DNA from: Nocardia sp. CDC159
GTDB lineage: Bacteria > Actinomycetota > Actinomycetes > Mycobacteriales > Mycobacteriaceae
NCBI RefSeq assembly: GCF_023740735.1
Contig: NZ_JAMRXH010000016.1
Location: 1 to 64,000 of the forward strand
Length of the DNA: 64,000 nucleotides
Direction of reading: 5' to 3'
Position 1 is the first letter of the stretch; each line of letters begins with the position of its first letter. Made by a program: the position numbers and the translations under genes. Shown here in pieces: positions 1 through 8,387 of this stretch. Under the pieces are notes generated by a model. That model had not been told where the DNA came from, did not search any database, and was given only the letters and a program-made list of their open reading frames with translations.

Positions 1-119
1 AGCTCCTGGCGCATCTTGCGGAGCTGTCCGCCGATCGCGATGCGCAGCGCTGTAGGGCCGAGCTGGGCAATGCGCGGCTCGACCAGTGGTTCTAGACGGC
101 GGACCGGTTCTGGGTTCAT
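1..119 (-). CDS. Helix-turn-helix regulator, N-terminal fragment (runs off the window edge)
   Basis: Only the first 39 codons are present; the gene continues past base 1. The start is the ATG at 117-119 on the minus strand. The peptide opens with MNPEPVRRLEP and reaches GPTALRIAIGGQLRKMRQE. The GPTALR..IG.QLRKMRQE pattern is the usual lead-in to the XRE-type HTH of the actinobacterial regulators that carry a C-terminal DUF5753 domain. In Streptomyces and Nocardia these are often paired with DUF397 genes. The family call rests on this short N-terminus alone; the rest of the HTH and the sensor domain cannot be seen. Confidence 0.6.
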   Translation of the reverse strand, partial: MNPEPVRRLEPLVEPRIAQLGPTALRIAIGGQLRKMRQE

Positions 120-320
120 GAGGCCCTACTCCGATTCTCGAAGATCACCCTCGGGTTGGCCGTGTGCGCGCGTTTGCAAACACACGGCGTCCGATCCCCA
201 ATGGTATCCCTCGAAGCTGCCGGACCGAAACAATCCCGCGTTCTGATCGGTCGATCAAACCGGCGTGGCGGAAAATCTAGATCATTTGTCCCGAAACGGA
301 TCCCGGCGCCGCGGCCCGGA

Positions 321-1073
321 TCAGTCCCGCGGCCCGCCCGCAACATAGATGACCTGGCCCGATACGAATCCCGCGCCCTCACTGACGAGGAACGACGCGG
401 TATGGGCGATATCCTCCGGACGGCCGACCCGCTGCACCGGAATCTGCGTGGCCGCGGCCCGCTGAAATTCCTCGAACGGCACCCCGACCCGCTCGGCGGT
501 CGCGGCGGTCATATCGGTGACGATGAAGCCCGGGGCGATGGCATTGGCGGTTACGCCGAATTTGCCCAGTTCCAATGCGAGGGTTTTGGTGAAGCCCTGC
601 ATACCGGCCTTGGCGGCGGAGTAGTTGACCTGGCCGCGGTTGCCCAGCGCCGAGGTGCTGGACATGTTCACGATGCGGCCCCATCTGGCCTCGACCATGT
701 ACTTCTGGGTGGCCCGGGCGAGCAGGAACGCGCCGCGCAGATGCACGTTCATGACCGCGTCCCAGTCGTCGACGCTCATCTTGAACAGCAGGTTGTCACG
801 CAGGATTCCGGCGTTGTTGACCACCACCGTCGGCCCGCCCAGCGTCCGCTCGAGCTGTTCGACCGCCGCGGCGACCGAATCCTCCTTCGAGACATCGGCC
901 CCCAGCGCGACCGCCGTCCCGCCCGCCCGGGTGATGGCGTCCACGGTGTCGGCGCAGTGGGCCGCGTCGAGATCGAGCACCCCGACCTTCAGCCCGTCGG
1001 CGGCAAGGCGTTCGGCGATCGCCGCGCCGATTCCCCGCGCGGCCCCCGATACCACGGCAACTCGATCGGCCAT
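321..1073 (-). CDS. fabG: FabG-type 3-oxoacyl-ACP reductase (short-chain dehydrogenase), 250 aa
   Basis: Classical short-chain dehydrogenase/reductase, likely NAD(P)H-dependent, of the FabG type that reduces 3-oxoacyl thioesters to 3-hydroxyacyl thioesters. The Rossmann motif SGAARGIG is at residues 9-16, NNAG at about 87, the catalytic Ser in NMSSTSA at about 137, and the YxxxK pair in NYSAAK at about 150. The C-terminus GQVIYVAGG is typical of FabG. The chosen ATG at 1071-1073 has AGGAAGG just upstream; the frame stays open 22 codons further but without a better start. No dedicated fatty-acid synthase gene is adjacent, so it may serve beta-oxidation or a secondary pathway. The family is certain, the exact substrate is not. 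Confidence 0.88.
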   Translation of the reverse strand: MADRVAVVSGAARGIGAAIAERLAADGLKVGVLDLDAAHCADTVDAITRAGGTAVALGADVSKEDSVAAAVEQLERTLGGPTVVVNNAGILRDNLLFKMSVDDWDAVMNVHLRGAFLLARATQKYMVEARWGRIVNMSSTSALGNRGQVNYSAAKAGMQGFTKTLALELGKFGVTANAIAPGFIVTDMTAATAERVGVPFEEFQRAAATQIPVQRVGRPEDIAHTASFLVSEGAGFVSGQVIYVAGGPRD

Positions 1074-1154
1074 GATCACGTCCTTCCTGTGCTGGCCGCG
1101 TGGCGGCCGACGGTGGCTGCCCTCGAGCGAAGGGCGCAACCGAGCCTAATGCCG

Positions 1155-1970
1155 CTATTCCACCCAGAGCGTCCAGGTATTGCGCTCACAGACCAGGGCG
1201 CGACCGTCGGCGGTGCGGCCCGTCTTGTCGGTGGCCGGATTGCATTTGGTGCCACCGTTGTACACGGCCGTGGCGACGGTGTAGGGGCCGTTCCAGCGGT
1301 ATCCGTTGGCGCCGCGCAGACACAGCAGGGTGCCACCGTCGGCGGCGGTGCCGATGAGTCCGGCCTGCGGTTCGGTGCACACCTCGCCCTTGGCGACCGT
1401 GGTGGGCTGGACCGCTGCCGTGCTGGGCGGGACGGGGACGGCGTAGCTCGGTGCGGCCGCGGACGCGGGCGGCGGGCTGGTGACCGTCACGATCGTGGTG
1501 CCCACCGTCGCCGGATCGCTGCGCAGCGCGGGCCGGGGCAGGGTCACCCCGGACAGCACCAGCACGCCCGCGAGCGCGACCACCTCGGCGATCCCGATCA
1601 TCAACGCGAACAGCGCCATCGCGCGCCCGCGCGGATGCGTGAACGAGATGAAGCCGAAGACGATCGCCACCGGGAACAGGCCGAGCAGGGCGGCCACCAG
1701 CGCGACGATCGCGTAGGGGTTTACGATCGGCGGCACCTCGACGCGCAGCCGCCCGGTGCGGCGCCGACTCGATGTCTCCCAGCGCTCGTCGTCGGCTTCG
1801 ACGGCCTGGCGGGTGCGCGGAACATCCCAGCGGTCGTCCTCGGATTCGGCCATGCGGCGACGATTTCGCGCCGCCTCCCAGCGGTCCTCGTCAGGTTCGG
1901 CCACCGGCCACCGTTCGTCGTCGGGAACCTCCGGCCAGCGTTCGACCTCCGGCTGCTGTCTCCTGGCCAT
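1155..1970 (-). CDS. Membrane protein with Trp/Arg-rich N-terminus and DUF4190-like TM pair, 271 aa
   Basis: The first ~75 residues are charged and repetitive, with recurring DDERW / DRWE elements (RWPEVPDDERW, EDRWEAAR, DDRWDVPR, DDERWE). Two hydrophobic helices follow at about residues 85-145, with an FGFISFTHPRGR loop between them as in DUF4190-type membrane proteins. A Thr/Pro/Ala linker leads to an exported C-terminal domain (about 195-271) with three or four Cys (EVCTEP, LLCLRG, TKCNPA, LVCERN) that could form two disulfides. AGAGGAACCGT precedes the ATG. The topology suggests a cytoplasmic repeat tail and an extracellular Cys-rich domain. Function unknown. Confidence 0.75.
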   Translation of the reverse strand: MARRQQPEVERWPEVPDDERWPVAEPDEDRWEAARNRRRMAESEDDRWDVPRTRQAVEADDERWETSSRRRTGRLRVEVPPIVNPYAIVALVAALLGLFPVAIVFGFISFTHPRGRAMALFALMIGIAEVVALAGVLVLSGVTLPRPALRSDPATVGTTIVTVTSPPPASAAAPSYAVPVPPSTAAVQPTTVAKGEVCTEPQAGLIGTAADGGTLLCLRGANGYRWNGPYTVATAVYNGGTKCNPATDKTGRTADGRALVCERNTWTLWVE

Positions 1971-2117
1971 ACGGTTCCTCTCGCCTCACTCTCGCGGGAG
2001 GAACCTCGCTTGTACGGACCCGCCCCGATATCGAAGAAGAATAGGGGGCACAGCCGCGCCCGCAACCCCTTCCGACCGGGCACACGTCAATCGATCTTGT
2101 TTTGCCGGGGAACCGAA

Positions 2118-2429
2118 TCAACGCCAATCCACAGGGCTTTCGCCGATGAGCGCGATCCGCAGGCGCAGCAACCACCCCGCACCCCACAGCAGGAAGCGAT
2201 CGTATCGATCCAGGGAATCGTGCCTGCGCCGGGTGCGAACCGTCGGCACGACGGCATGGCGCGCGGCGCCCGGCTGCGCCACCCGGAGCGGACGAACCAC
2301 GCGACTCGGCACCCGCGCGTGGCGGCCCGCCGCGGGCCGGTGCAGGGCCGCGTGCCGCGCCGAGCGCCGGCGAGGACCGAACAGCTGCACCACTTTCCGA
2401 CCGTCCCCGGCCTCCACGAGCGAGGTCAT
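2118..2429 (-). CDS. Hypothetical basic protein, 103 aa, coupled to the upstream small ORF
   Basis: Starts MTSLVEAGDGRKVVQLFG and is rich in Arg, His and Ala, ending in a hydrophobic stretch (FLLWGAGWLLRLRIALIG). The ATG overlaps the stop of the preceding ORF in an ATGA arrangement, which implies translational coupling and is the main reason to call it. No family recognised. The biased composition of the middle part could also belong to a non-coding frame, so confidence is moderate. Confidence 0.45.
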   Translation of the reverse strand: MTSLVEAGDGRKVVQLFGPRRRSARHAALHRPAAGRHARVPSRVVRPLRVAQPGAARHAVVPTVRTRRRHDSLDRYDRFLLWGAGWLLRLRIALIGESPVDWR

Positions 2430-2629
2430 GGCAGCGCCCGTTCGTCCAGCACACACCGGCCCTGCTCGACCAGGACCGCGCGTGCCCGCCGCCGCACCTT
2501 GCAGGTGTCGACCGCGCATTCGAGGTGCAACTGCATTGCGGCATGGGCCTGTTCGGCCGTCATGACACCCGGATCGACGCCGCAGCGCAGCAGTGCGGCC
2601 ACGGGGAGGTGCAGGTTGGTCAGCTGCAT
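2426..2629 (-). CDS. Small conserved-type hypothetical protein, 67 aa
   Basis: Reads MQLTNLHLPVAALLRCGV then TAEQAHAAMQLHLECAVD and ends in RARAVLVEQGRCVLDERALP. The predicted helix with spaced hydrophobics and the three Cys look like a genuine small soluble protein of the kind common in Nocardia and Rhodococcus. A GGGGGTGG run precedes the ATG at 2627-2629. Its stop overlaps the next gene's start by four bases, so the two probably form a small operon. Function not known. Confidence 0.55.
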   Translation of the reverse strand: MQLTNLHLPVAALLRCGVDPGVMTAEQAHAAMQLHLECAVDTCKVRRRARAVLVEQGRCVLDERALP

Positions 2630-2971
2630 GCCGCCACCCCCGGCGCCGATGCGAACTGTGGTGACGCGTAGTGCAGTACAGCCATGACTCCTCGTTCCAG
2701 CCAACGGATCCCGAACGTGCCCGGGAGGGTTCAGGAGTGCGTAGGGACCGAGCGTCTTACTGCTCCGGGCACACTCCTAGCATCCCTCAGCCGACCCGGC
2801 GGCGGGTGGATTTTCGTCAGATCGGAGATGAATTCCGGCAAATTTTCAGCAGCGGTGCGGGAGACGGTCTGCGCACACAAGATCGAGTTCGGGACCGCGC
2901 ATCACAAAACGATGGACCTTTAGCAACGAATGAATGTTTGCCGCAGGTAAGTACGGGGTACACACTCAGTC
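2630..2971. other. Intergenic region between divergent small genes
   Basis: 342 bp without a convincing gene. It separates the minus-strand small ORF pair from the plus-strand membrane protein and must hold both promoters. The right half (about 2820-2960) is clearly AT-richer than its surroundings. I see no strong inverted repeat or RNA motif. Confidence 0.5.
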
Positions 2972-3172
2972 ATGGACCGCGGGTTGAGAAACAGCACCTC
3001 TCCCCGGTACCGCAAGTTGCTGCCCGGTGATTGGGTCGAACGACTGATCGTGGGAATGCTGTTCGCGGTATCCGCGGCAGGTGTGTACGTACTGACCGGA
3101 GCCGTGCTGTCGGCACTGTTGTTCGGACTGCTGGTCGCGGTCGTCGCGATCGGCGTGGTGTCGATGCTCTGA
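2972..3172 (+). CDS. Small two-helix membrane protein, 66 aa
   Basis: A short basic head (RNSTSPRYRKLLPGDWVER) precedes two hydrophobic segments that fill the rest (LIVGMLFAVSAAGVYVLTGA and LSALLFGLLVAVVAIGVVSML). No Shine-Dalgarno is placed well for the ATG. A TACACA seven bases upstream could be the -10 of a leaderless transcript. The length, clean basic head and membrane topology support a real gene of unknown function. It faces the end of the sdh operon. Confidence 0.5.
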   Translation: MDRGLRNSTSPRYRKLLPGDWVERLIVGMLFAVSAAGVYVLTGAVLSALLFGLLVAVVAIGVVSML

Positions 3173-3261
3173 CTTGTCCGGACGGCCGGGCCGGAGTCGG
3201 GCCGACCCGTCGGCCGGACATCGGTTCCCTTCGGTGGCGGCCACGCGGCCGCCACCGGGGG

Positions 3262-4008
3262 CTACCGCCGGAACAGCTTGTTGCCCAGCCAGACGATCGG
3301 ATCGTATTTCCGATCGACCACCCGCTCCTTCAGCGGGATCAGGGCATTATCGGTGATCTTGATGTGCTCCGGACAGACCTCAGTGCAGCATTTGGTGATG
3401 TTGCAGAAGCCCAGGCCGAAGTCCTCCTGCGCCATTTCGCGGCGATCGGCGACATCCAGCGGGTGCATCTCCAACTCGGCGACGCGCATCAGATAGCGCG
3501 GCCCGGCGAAGGCGTGCTTGTTGTCCTCGTGGTCGCGCACGACGTGACAGGTGTTTTGGCACAGGAAGCATTCGATGCACTTGCGGAACTCCTGCGAGCG
3601 CTCCACGTCCTGCTGTTTCATCCGGTACTCGCCCGGCTTCAGATCCACCGGCGGCGCGAAAGACGGTATCTCCCGGGCCTTTTCGTAGTTGAACGAGACG
3701 TCGGTCACCAGATCGCGTACCACCGGGAAGGTGCGCATCGGAGTCACCGTGACGACCTCGTCCTCGGTGAAGGTGGACATCCGGGTCATGCACAGCAGTC
3801 GCGGCCGCCCGTTGACCTCCGCGGAACACGATCCGCACTTACCGGCCTTGCAGTTCCACCGCACCGCCAGATCCGGCGCCTGGGTGGCCTGCAGCCGATG
3901 GATGATGTCGAGGACGACCTCGCCCTCGTTCACCTCGACGGTGAAGTCCTGCAGATCGCCGCCGTCGGCATCGCCGCGCCAGACTCGGAACCGGGCGTCG
4001 TAACTCAT
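3262..4008 (-). CDS. sdhB: Succinate dehydrogenase/fumarate reductase iron-sulfur subunit (Sdh1 type), 248 aa
   Basis: Iron-sulfur subunit that carries electrons from the flavoprotein to the membrane anchor and menaquinone. The [2Fe-2S] ligands are C53, C58, C61 and C73 (CKAGKCGSC...LLC). The [4Fe-4S] and [3Fe-4S] ligands lie in CIECFLCQNTC and in FCNITKCCTEVCP. Length equals the 248 aa of mycobacterial Rv0247c, the Sdh1 subunit. The ATG at 4006-4008 is 2 bp after the sdhA stop, so it is the last gene of a tight three-gene operon with the anchor first. Cys motifs are complete, so an active subunit is expected. Confidence 0.93.
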   Translation of the reverse strand: MSYDARFRVWRGDADGGDLQDFTVEVNEGEVVLDIIHRLQATQAPDLAVRWNCKAGKCGSCSAEVNGRPRLLCMTRMSTFTEDEVVTVTPMRTFPVVRDLVTDVSFNYEKAREIPSFAPPVDLKPGEYRMKQQDVERSQEFRKCIECFLCQNTCHVVRDHEDNKHAFAGPRYLMRVAELEMHPLDVADRREMAQEDFGLGFCNITKCCTEVCPEHIKITDNALIPLKERVVDRKYDPIVWLGNKLFRR

Positions 4009-4010
4009 TG

Positions 4011-5945
4011 CTACGCATCCCCTTTCGGTGCGGTCGCCGGATGCGCGGCGAGCTCTGCCGAGGTGTAGTACTTCTCCAGCTCGCCCAGTTCGAACAGGGC
4101 GAGCAGATCGTCGCGCATGGGCGTCTGATCCTCCGGCGTGACGGTGACCGCGGGCACGGTCTGCCCGATGCCGTCCGGATCGACCCGGCACACCAGCAGC
4201 CTGTTGCGCCAGTTCGGATCCATCTGCGGATGGTCGTCGCGGGTATGCCCGCCGCGGCTCTCGGTGCGCAGCAGCGCCGCCTGCGCGACGCACTCGCTGA
4301 CGAGCAGCATATTGCGCAGATCCAGGGCCAGATGCCAGCCCGGGTTGAATTGGCGATGGCCCTCGACGGTCACATTGTCGAAGCGCTCGCGCAGCTCCGC
4401 GAGCCGTTCGATGGCCTGCTTCAGCTCGTGTTCCTTGCGGATGATGCCGACCAGATCGTTCATCGTCTGCTGCAGATCGGTGTGCAGGGTGTAGGGGTTC
4501 TCGCCGGGCCCCTCGGTCGGTGCGTCGAACGGGGCCAGGGCCGTTTTCGCGGCATCGGCGATATCGGCGTCGGTCACGGCCGGGCGCCGGTCACCCAGCT
4601 GCTCGACATAGGTGGACGCGCCCAGTCCCGCGCGGCGGCCGAATACCAGCAGATCCGACAGCGAGTTGCCGCCCAGCCGGTTGGAGCCGTGCATGCCGCC
4701 GGAACACTCACCCGCGGCGAACAGTCCCGGCACGGTCGCCGCGCCGGTGTCGGGATCGACCTCGATGCCACCCATCACGTAGTGGCAGGTCGGCCCAACC
4801 TCCATCGGCTCCTTCGTGATGTCCACGTCGGCAAGCTCTTTGAACTGATGGTGCATCGACGGCAGCCGCCGCATGATCTCGGCCGCGGGCAGGCGGGAGG
4901 CGATGTCGAGATATACGCCGCCGTGCGGGGTGCCGCGACCCGCCTTCACCTCCTCGTTGATGGCACGGGCCACCTCGTCGCGGGGCAGCAGGTCGGGGGT
5001 GCGGCGCGCGGAATCGTTGTCGCGCAGCCACTGATCGGCCTCCTCCTCGGTCTCGGCGTACTGACCCTTGAAGACCGAGGGGATGTAGTCGAACATGAAG
5101 CGCTTGCCCTCGGTGTTCTTCAGCACCCCGCCGTCGCCGCGCACGCCCTCGGTGACGAGGATGCCCTTCACGCTCGGCGGCCAGACCATGCCGGTCGGAT
5201 GGAACTGCAGGAACTCCATATTGATCAGCGTCGCCCCGGCCCGCAGCGCCAGCGCGTGGCCGTCGCCGGTGTACTCCCAGGAGTTGGAGGTCACCTTGTA
5301 GGACTTGCCGATTCCACCCGTCGCCAGCACCACCGCGGGCGTCTCGAACAGGATGAACCGGCCGGATTCGCGCCAGTAGCCGAACGCGCCCGCGACGCGG
5401 CCGTCCTCGGTGAGCAGATCGGTGATGGTGCATTCGGCGAACACCTTGATGCGCGCCTCGTAGTCGCCGGTGGCCGCGTAGTCCTCCTGCTGCAGCGAGA
5501 CGATCTTCTGCTGCATGGTCCGGATGATCTCGAGTCCGGTCCGGTCGCCGACGTGGGCGAGGCGGGGGTAGGTGTGACCGCCGAAGTTGCGCTGGCTGAT
5601 CCGGCCGTCTGGGGTCCGATCGAACAGGGCCCCATAGGTTTCCAGCTCCCACACCCGCTCGGGCGCCTCCTGCGCGTGCAGTTCGGCCATCCGCCAGTTG
5701 TTGAGGAATTTGCCGCCGCGCATGGTGTCCTTGAAATGGGTCTGCCAGCTGTCCTTCTCATTGGCATTGCCCATGGACGCCGCGCAGCCGCCCTCGGCCA
5801 TCACGGTGTGCGCCTTGCCGAACAGCGACTTGCACACCACCGCGACCGAGTGGCCGTGCTCGCGCGCCTCGATCACTGCGCGCAGTCCGGCGCCACCGGC
5901 ACCGATCACGACGACGTCGTACTTGTGCCGCTCGACTTCAGGCAT
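4011..5945 (-). CDS. sdhA: Succinate dehydrogenase/fumarate reductase flavoprotein subunit (Sdh1 type), 644 aa
   Basis: Catalytic flavoprotein that interconverts succinate and fumarate. The dinucleotide-binding motif VVVIGAGGAG is at residues 11-20, and H46 in KAHTVMAEGG is the expected covalent FAD attachment site. Substrate-site sequences include FLQFHPTGMV, the TEGVRGDGG loop and GSNRLGGNSL. The 644 aa length and surrounding order match mycobacterial Rv0248c (646 aa), which marks it as Sdh1 rather than the SdhCDAB form. It begins 51 bp after the membrane-anchor gene. Confidence 0.94.
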   Translation of the reverse strand: MPEVERHKYDVVVIGAGGAGLRAVIEAREHGHSVAVVCKSLFGKAHTVMAEGGCAASMGNANEKDSWQTHFKDTMRGGKFLNNWRMAELHAQEAPERVWELETYGALFDRTPDGRISQRNFGGHTYPRLAHVGDRTGLEIIRTMQQKIVSLQQEDYAATGDYEARIKVFAECTITDLLTEDGRVAGAFGYWRESGRFILFETPAVVLATGGIGKSYKVTSNSWEYTGDGHALALRAGATLINMEFLQFHPTGMVWPPSVKGILVTEGVRGDGGVLKNTEGKRFMFDYIPSVFKGQYAETEEEADQWLRDNDSARRTPDLLPRDEVARAINEEVKAGRGTPHGGVYLDIASRLPAAEIMRRLPSMHHQFKELADVDITKEPMEVGPTCHYVMGGIEVDPDTGAATVPGLFAAGECSGGMHGSNRLGGNSLSDLLVFGRRAGLGASTYVEQLGDRRPAVTDADIADAAKTALAPFDAPTEGPGENPYTLHTDLQQTMNDLVGIIRKEHELKQAIERLAELRERFDNVTVEGHRQFNPGWHLALDLRNMLLVSECVAQAALLRTESRGGHTRDDHPQMDPNWRNRLLVCRVDPDGIGQTVPAVTVTPEDQTPMRDDLLALFELGELEKYYTSAELAAHPATAPKGDA

Positions 5946-5996
5946 GGAAACCGATCACTCCTGAACTTTGAGTTGAATACTTGTCACCGCCAGGCG

Positions 5997-6824
5997 TTAG
6001 TCCACGAAGCGGAGGTCCGAGATGGTGCCGCTCGCCACCAGCATCACGTAGAAGTCGGTGAGCATCAGCGTGCCGAGCGTGGTCCAGGCCAGCAGCATGT
6101 GCCGGGTGTTGAGCTTGGACACCTGCGTCCAGAACCAGTAGCGCACCGGATGCGCCGAGAAGTGCTTCAGGCGTCCGCCCGCGATGTGGCGGCAGGAATG
6201 GCACGAGAGCGTATATGCCCACAGCAGCAGGACATTCACCCACAGCACGATGTTGCCCAGGCCGAAGCCGAAGCCGCCCGATTTGCCGTGGAAGGCGACG
6301 ATCGCATCGTAGGTGTTGATCACCGAGACGACCACGGCCACATAGAAGAAGTAGCGATGGGCGTTCTGGATGATCAGCGGAAGCCGGGTCTCGCCGGTGT
6401 ACTTCCCGTGCGGCTCGGCCACCGCGCACGCGGGCGGGGAGAACCAGACCGCGCGATAGTAGGCCTTGCGGTAGTAGTAGCAGGTCAATCGGAACAGCAG
6501 CAGGAAGGGCAGCACCAGGAAGCCGAGCGGAATCCACATCGGCAGCTCGCCCACCCAGTGGCCGAAGTGACTGGAGCCCTCGACGCAGGAGGTGCTCACG
6601 CACGGTGAGTAGAACGGCGTCAGATAGTGGTAGTCGGCAACCCAATACGCCGACCTCGTGAAGGCTCGCACGGTCGCGTAGATGATGAACGCGGACAGGC
6701 CGAGCACCGTGAACAGCGGCGGCACCCACCAGCGATCGGTGCGCAACGTCCGTGCGGCGATGGCCGCTCGACCTTTGCTGAAAACTCCCGTGCCCGATTC
6801 GGGGGCGCGTGTGGGTGCGGTCAC
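5997..6824 (-). CDS. Sdh1 membrane anchor subunit, about 275 aa
   Basis: Single fused membrane anchor, equivalent to mycobacterial Rv0249c (273 aa). Five or so hydrophobic segments run from WWVPPLFTVLGLSAFIIYAT to LLAWTTLGTLMLTDFYVML. Several intramembrane or near-membrane His (for example CHSCRHIAGG, NAHRYFF, NTRHMLL) are candidates for heme or quinone sites. I prefer the GTG at 6822-6824 (VTAPTRAPES...) because it gives the family length and lies in a GTGA overlap with a short upstream ORF that has a strong Shine-Dalgarno. An ATG at 6899 would add 25 unlikely residues. First gene of the sdh operon. Confidence 0.85.
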   Translation of the reverse strand: MTAPTRAPESGTGVFSKGRAAIAARTLRTDRWWVPPLFTVLGLSAFIIYATVRAFTRSAYWVADYHYLTPFYSPCVSTSCVEGSSHFGHWVGELPMWIPLGFLVLPFLLLFRLTCYYYRKAYYRAVWFSPPACAVAEPHGKYTGETRLPLIIQNAHRYFFYVAVVVSVINTYDAIVAFHGKSGGFGFGLGNIVLWVNVLLLWAYTLSCHSCRHIAGGRLKHFSAHPVRYWFWTQVSKLNTRHMLLAWTTLGTLMLTDFYVMLVASGTISDLRFVD

Positions 6825-6862
6825 TGCTGGATGCCTCGCTGATCTTCCCCGTGGAACGTCAT
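6821..6862 (-). CDS. Possible 13-codon leader ORF coupled to the Sdh1 anchor
   Basis: Directly upstream of the anchor gene is GGAGG, five bases, then ATG, then 13 codons reading MTFHGEDQRGIQQ and TGA. The TGA overlaps the GTG start of the anchor (GTGA). This is the best ribosome-binding site in the region, and it sits on the short ORF, not on the anchor. It may deliver ribosomes to the anchor by coupling or be a small regulatory leader. It could also be chance; there is no homology evidence. Confidence 0.45.
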   Translation of the reverse strand: MTFHGEDQRGIQQ

Positions 6863-7181
6863 CGTTACCTCCGGCATCGGATGTGATGCTGAGCACCATA
6901 CGACACCCGAGCTATGACCCGCGTCGGGTCCTGGGAATATCGACCCGGCTTGATTCCTATGATTTGCGCCACATTTTCTGATCTTCGTGCGCGGCGTGCG
7001 GGACAGTGAATCGTAAGCAAATCTCACGAACTATCGTGATGCCCAGCGTGATTCGGGCACTGGCGGCAATTCGGACGGTGTCGCACCTTCGCCCGGCGCC
7101 ATTGCCGTCACACATCAGCAACAACTCTGTGATGCGCTGTCCTGCGAGCGGGACCCGGACCCTGCGGGGGAAGGAGCAGTG
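6863..7181. promoter_or_regulatory. Divergent promoter region, sdh operon / thiolase-like gene
   Basis: Intergenic stretch of about 320 bp holding promoters for both divergent units. An inverted repeat at 6916-6930 has perfect 6-bp arms (GACCCG-CGT-CGGGTC), and related CGACCCGG follows at about 6941. The centre (about 6950-6985) is AT-rich. AAGGAG at 7171-7176 is the ribosome-binding site for the ATG at 7182. No -35/-10 pair stands out. Confidence 0.45.
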
Positions 7182-8369
7182 ATGAACAGAGCGGCGATCG
7201 TCGCGCCGGTGCGTACGCCCGGCGGCCTCGCGGGCGGCGGGTTGTCGGCCATGACGGCACAGCGGCTCGCCGCCACGGCCATCGCCGCCGCCGTCGAACG
7301 GTCCGGACTCGACGGCGCGCGGGTCGACGATGTGGTGCTCTCCGGTGCGACGACCGGTGATCCACGCCTGGCCCGACCGGCGGCGCGGACGGCCGGACTG
7401 CCCGGGGGCACCCCCGGCTTCGATCTCGAACGGCGCTGTGGCAACGGGCTTTACGCGCTGATCACCGCCGCGATGATGGTGCGCACCGGGGCCGCGGAGG
7501 TGGTTGTCGCGGCCGGGGTCGATCGCGGGTCGAGTGCGGAGGACGCGGCCATACCGGCCGATCTTGCGGGCGTGGAGCAACTGGCCCAGCGCTATGGCAT
7601 CACCCGCGCCGACGCCGAGGAATTCGCGCTGCGCAGTCACCGCAAGGCCGCCCGCGCCTGGCGGCAGGGCAGCTTCGGCGCCGAGGTGGCCCCGGTGAAG
7701 GTGATCACCCCGGCGAGCTACGAAAACTATTCCCCCGCACCGCATCTCATGGAACACGACGAGGCCGTGCGCGAGGATATGACCACCCGCGCCCTGACCG
7801 CCCTGCGGCCGCTGTGGCCCGACGGCGTGCTCACGCCGGGCGTGCTGAGCGTGCCCGGCTCCGGCGCGGCCGCCTGCCTGGTGGTCGCCGAGCACCGCCT
7901 CGCCGACCTCGGCCTGGAACCGATTGCCTACCTGACGAATTGGGCCGCCGCCGCCTGCCCCACCCCCGAGCGGCTGCCCATCGCCGCGCCCGCGGTGGAA
8001 AAGGTGCTGTCCCGCAGCGGATTCGACCGCACCGACCTGGACCTGCTGGAGATCGACGAGAAGACCGCCGTGGACGTCCTGGCCCTGCTCCGCCACCTCG
8101 ACCAGCCCGTCGACCTTATCAACGTGAACGGCGGCTCCATCGCCCTCGGCGATCCGACCGCCGCCACGGGCCTGCGCATCACGACCACCCTCCTGCACGA
8201 ACTCGCCCGCCGCGGCGGCGGTTCCGGCCTGGCGGTCACCCCCCTGGGCCCCGACGCCGCCCTCGCCGCCCTCTTCGAATCCCCCCAAGCCCCCACCCTG
8301 CACCCCACCCCCCGAGGCGCCCGCTTCCACGGCGTCCGCCCCCGCCGCCCCGGCCGCCACCGCACCTGA
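7182..8369 (+). CDS. Thiolase-fold protein with degenerate active site, 395 aa
   Basis: The thiolase fold is plain from end to end: an N-terminal IVAPVRTPGG, the nucleophile motif ERRCGNGL with C86, and a C-terminal NVNGGSIALGDP. Two catalytic positions are changed. The GHP motif His is Asp (D324, GDP). The C-terminal CxGGG motif has become TPLGPDA, with Pro354 where the second Cys should be. It should therefore not carry out normal Claisen or thiolytic chemistry, though acyl binding at C86 could remain. The C-terminal ~25 residues are Pro/Arg-rich and atypical. Start ATG 7182 has AAGGAG at the right distance. It faces away from the sdh operon and ends at a long palindrome. Confidence 0.85.
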   Translation: MNRAAIVAPVRTPGGLAGGGLSAMTAQRLAATAIAAAVERSGLDGARVDDVVLSGATTGDPRLARPAARTAGLPGGTPGFDLERRCGNGLYALITAAMMVRTGAAEVVVAAGVDRGSSAEDAAIPADLAGVEQLAQRYGITRADAEEFALRSHRKAARAWRQGSFGAEVAPVKVITPASYENYSPAPHLMEHDEAVREDMTTRALTALRPLWPDGVLTPGVLSVPGSGAAACLVVAEHRLADLGLEPIAYLTNWAAAACPTPERLPIAAPAVEKVLSRSGFDRTDLDLLEIDEKTAVDVLALLRHLDQPVDLINVNGGSIALGDPTAATGLRITTTLLHELARRGGGSGLAVTPLGPDAALAALFESPQAPTLHPTPRGARFHGVRPRRPGRHRT

Positions 8370-8387
8370 CCCCTGACCCCACCGGTC

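Noticed and set aside
156..2687. An 843-codon open frame on the plus strand
   Set aside because: It lies antisense to the FabG-type reductase, the membrane protein and the small ORFs. Its composition (Arg/Gly/His-rich, no domain) is typical of a GC-driven empty frame.
4008..6608. An 866-codon plus-strand open frame across the sdh genes
   Set aside because: The opposite strand encodes SdhA, SdhB and the membrane anchor with complete motifs; the plus-strand frame has no recognisable domain.
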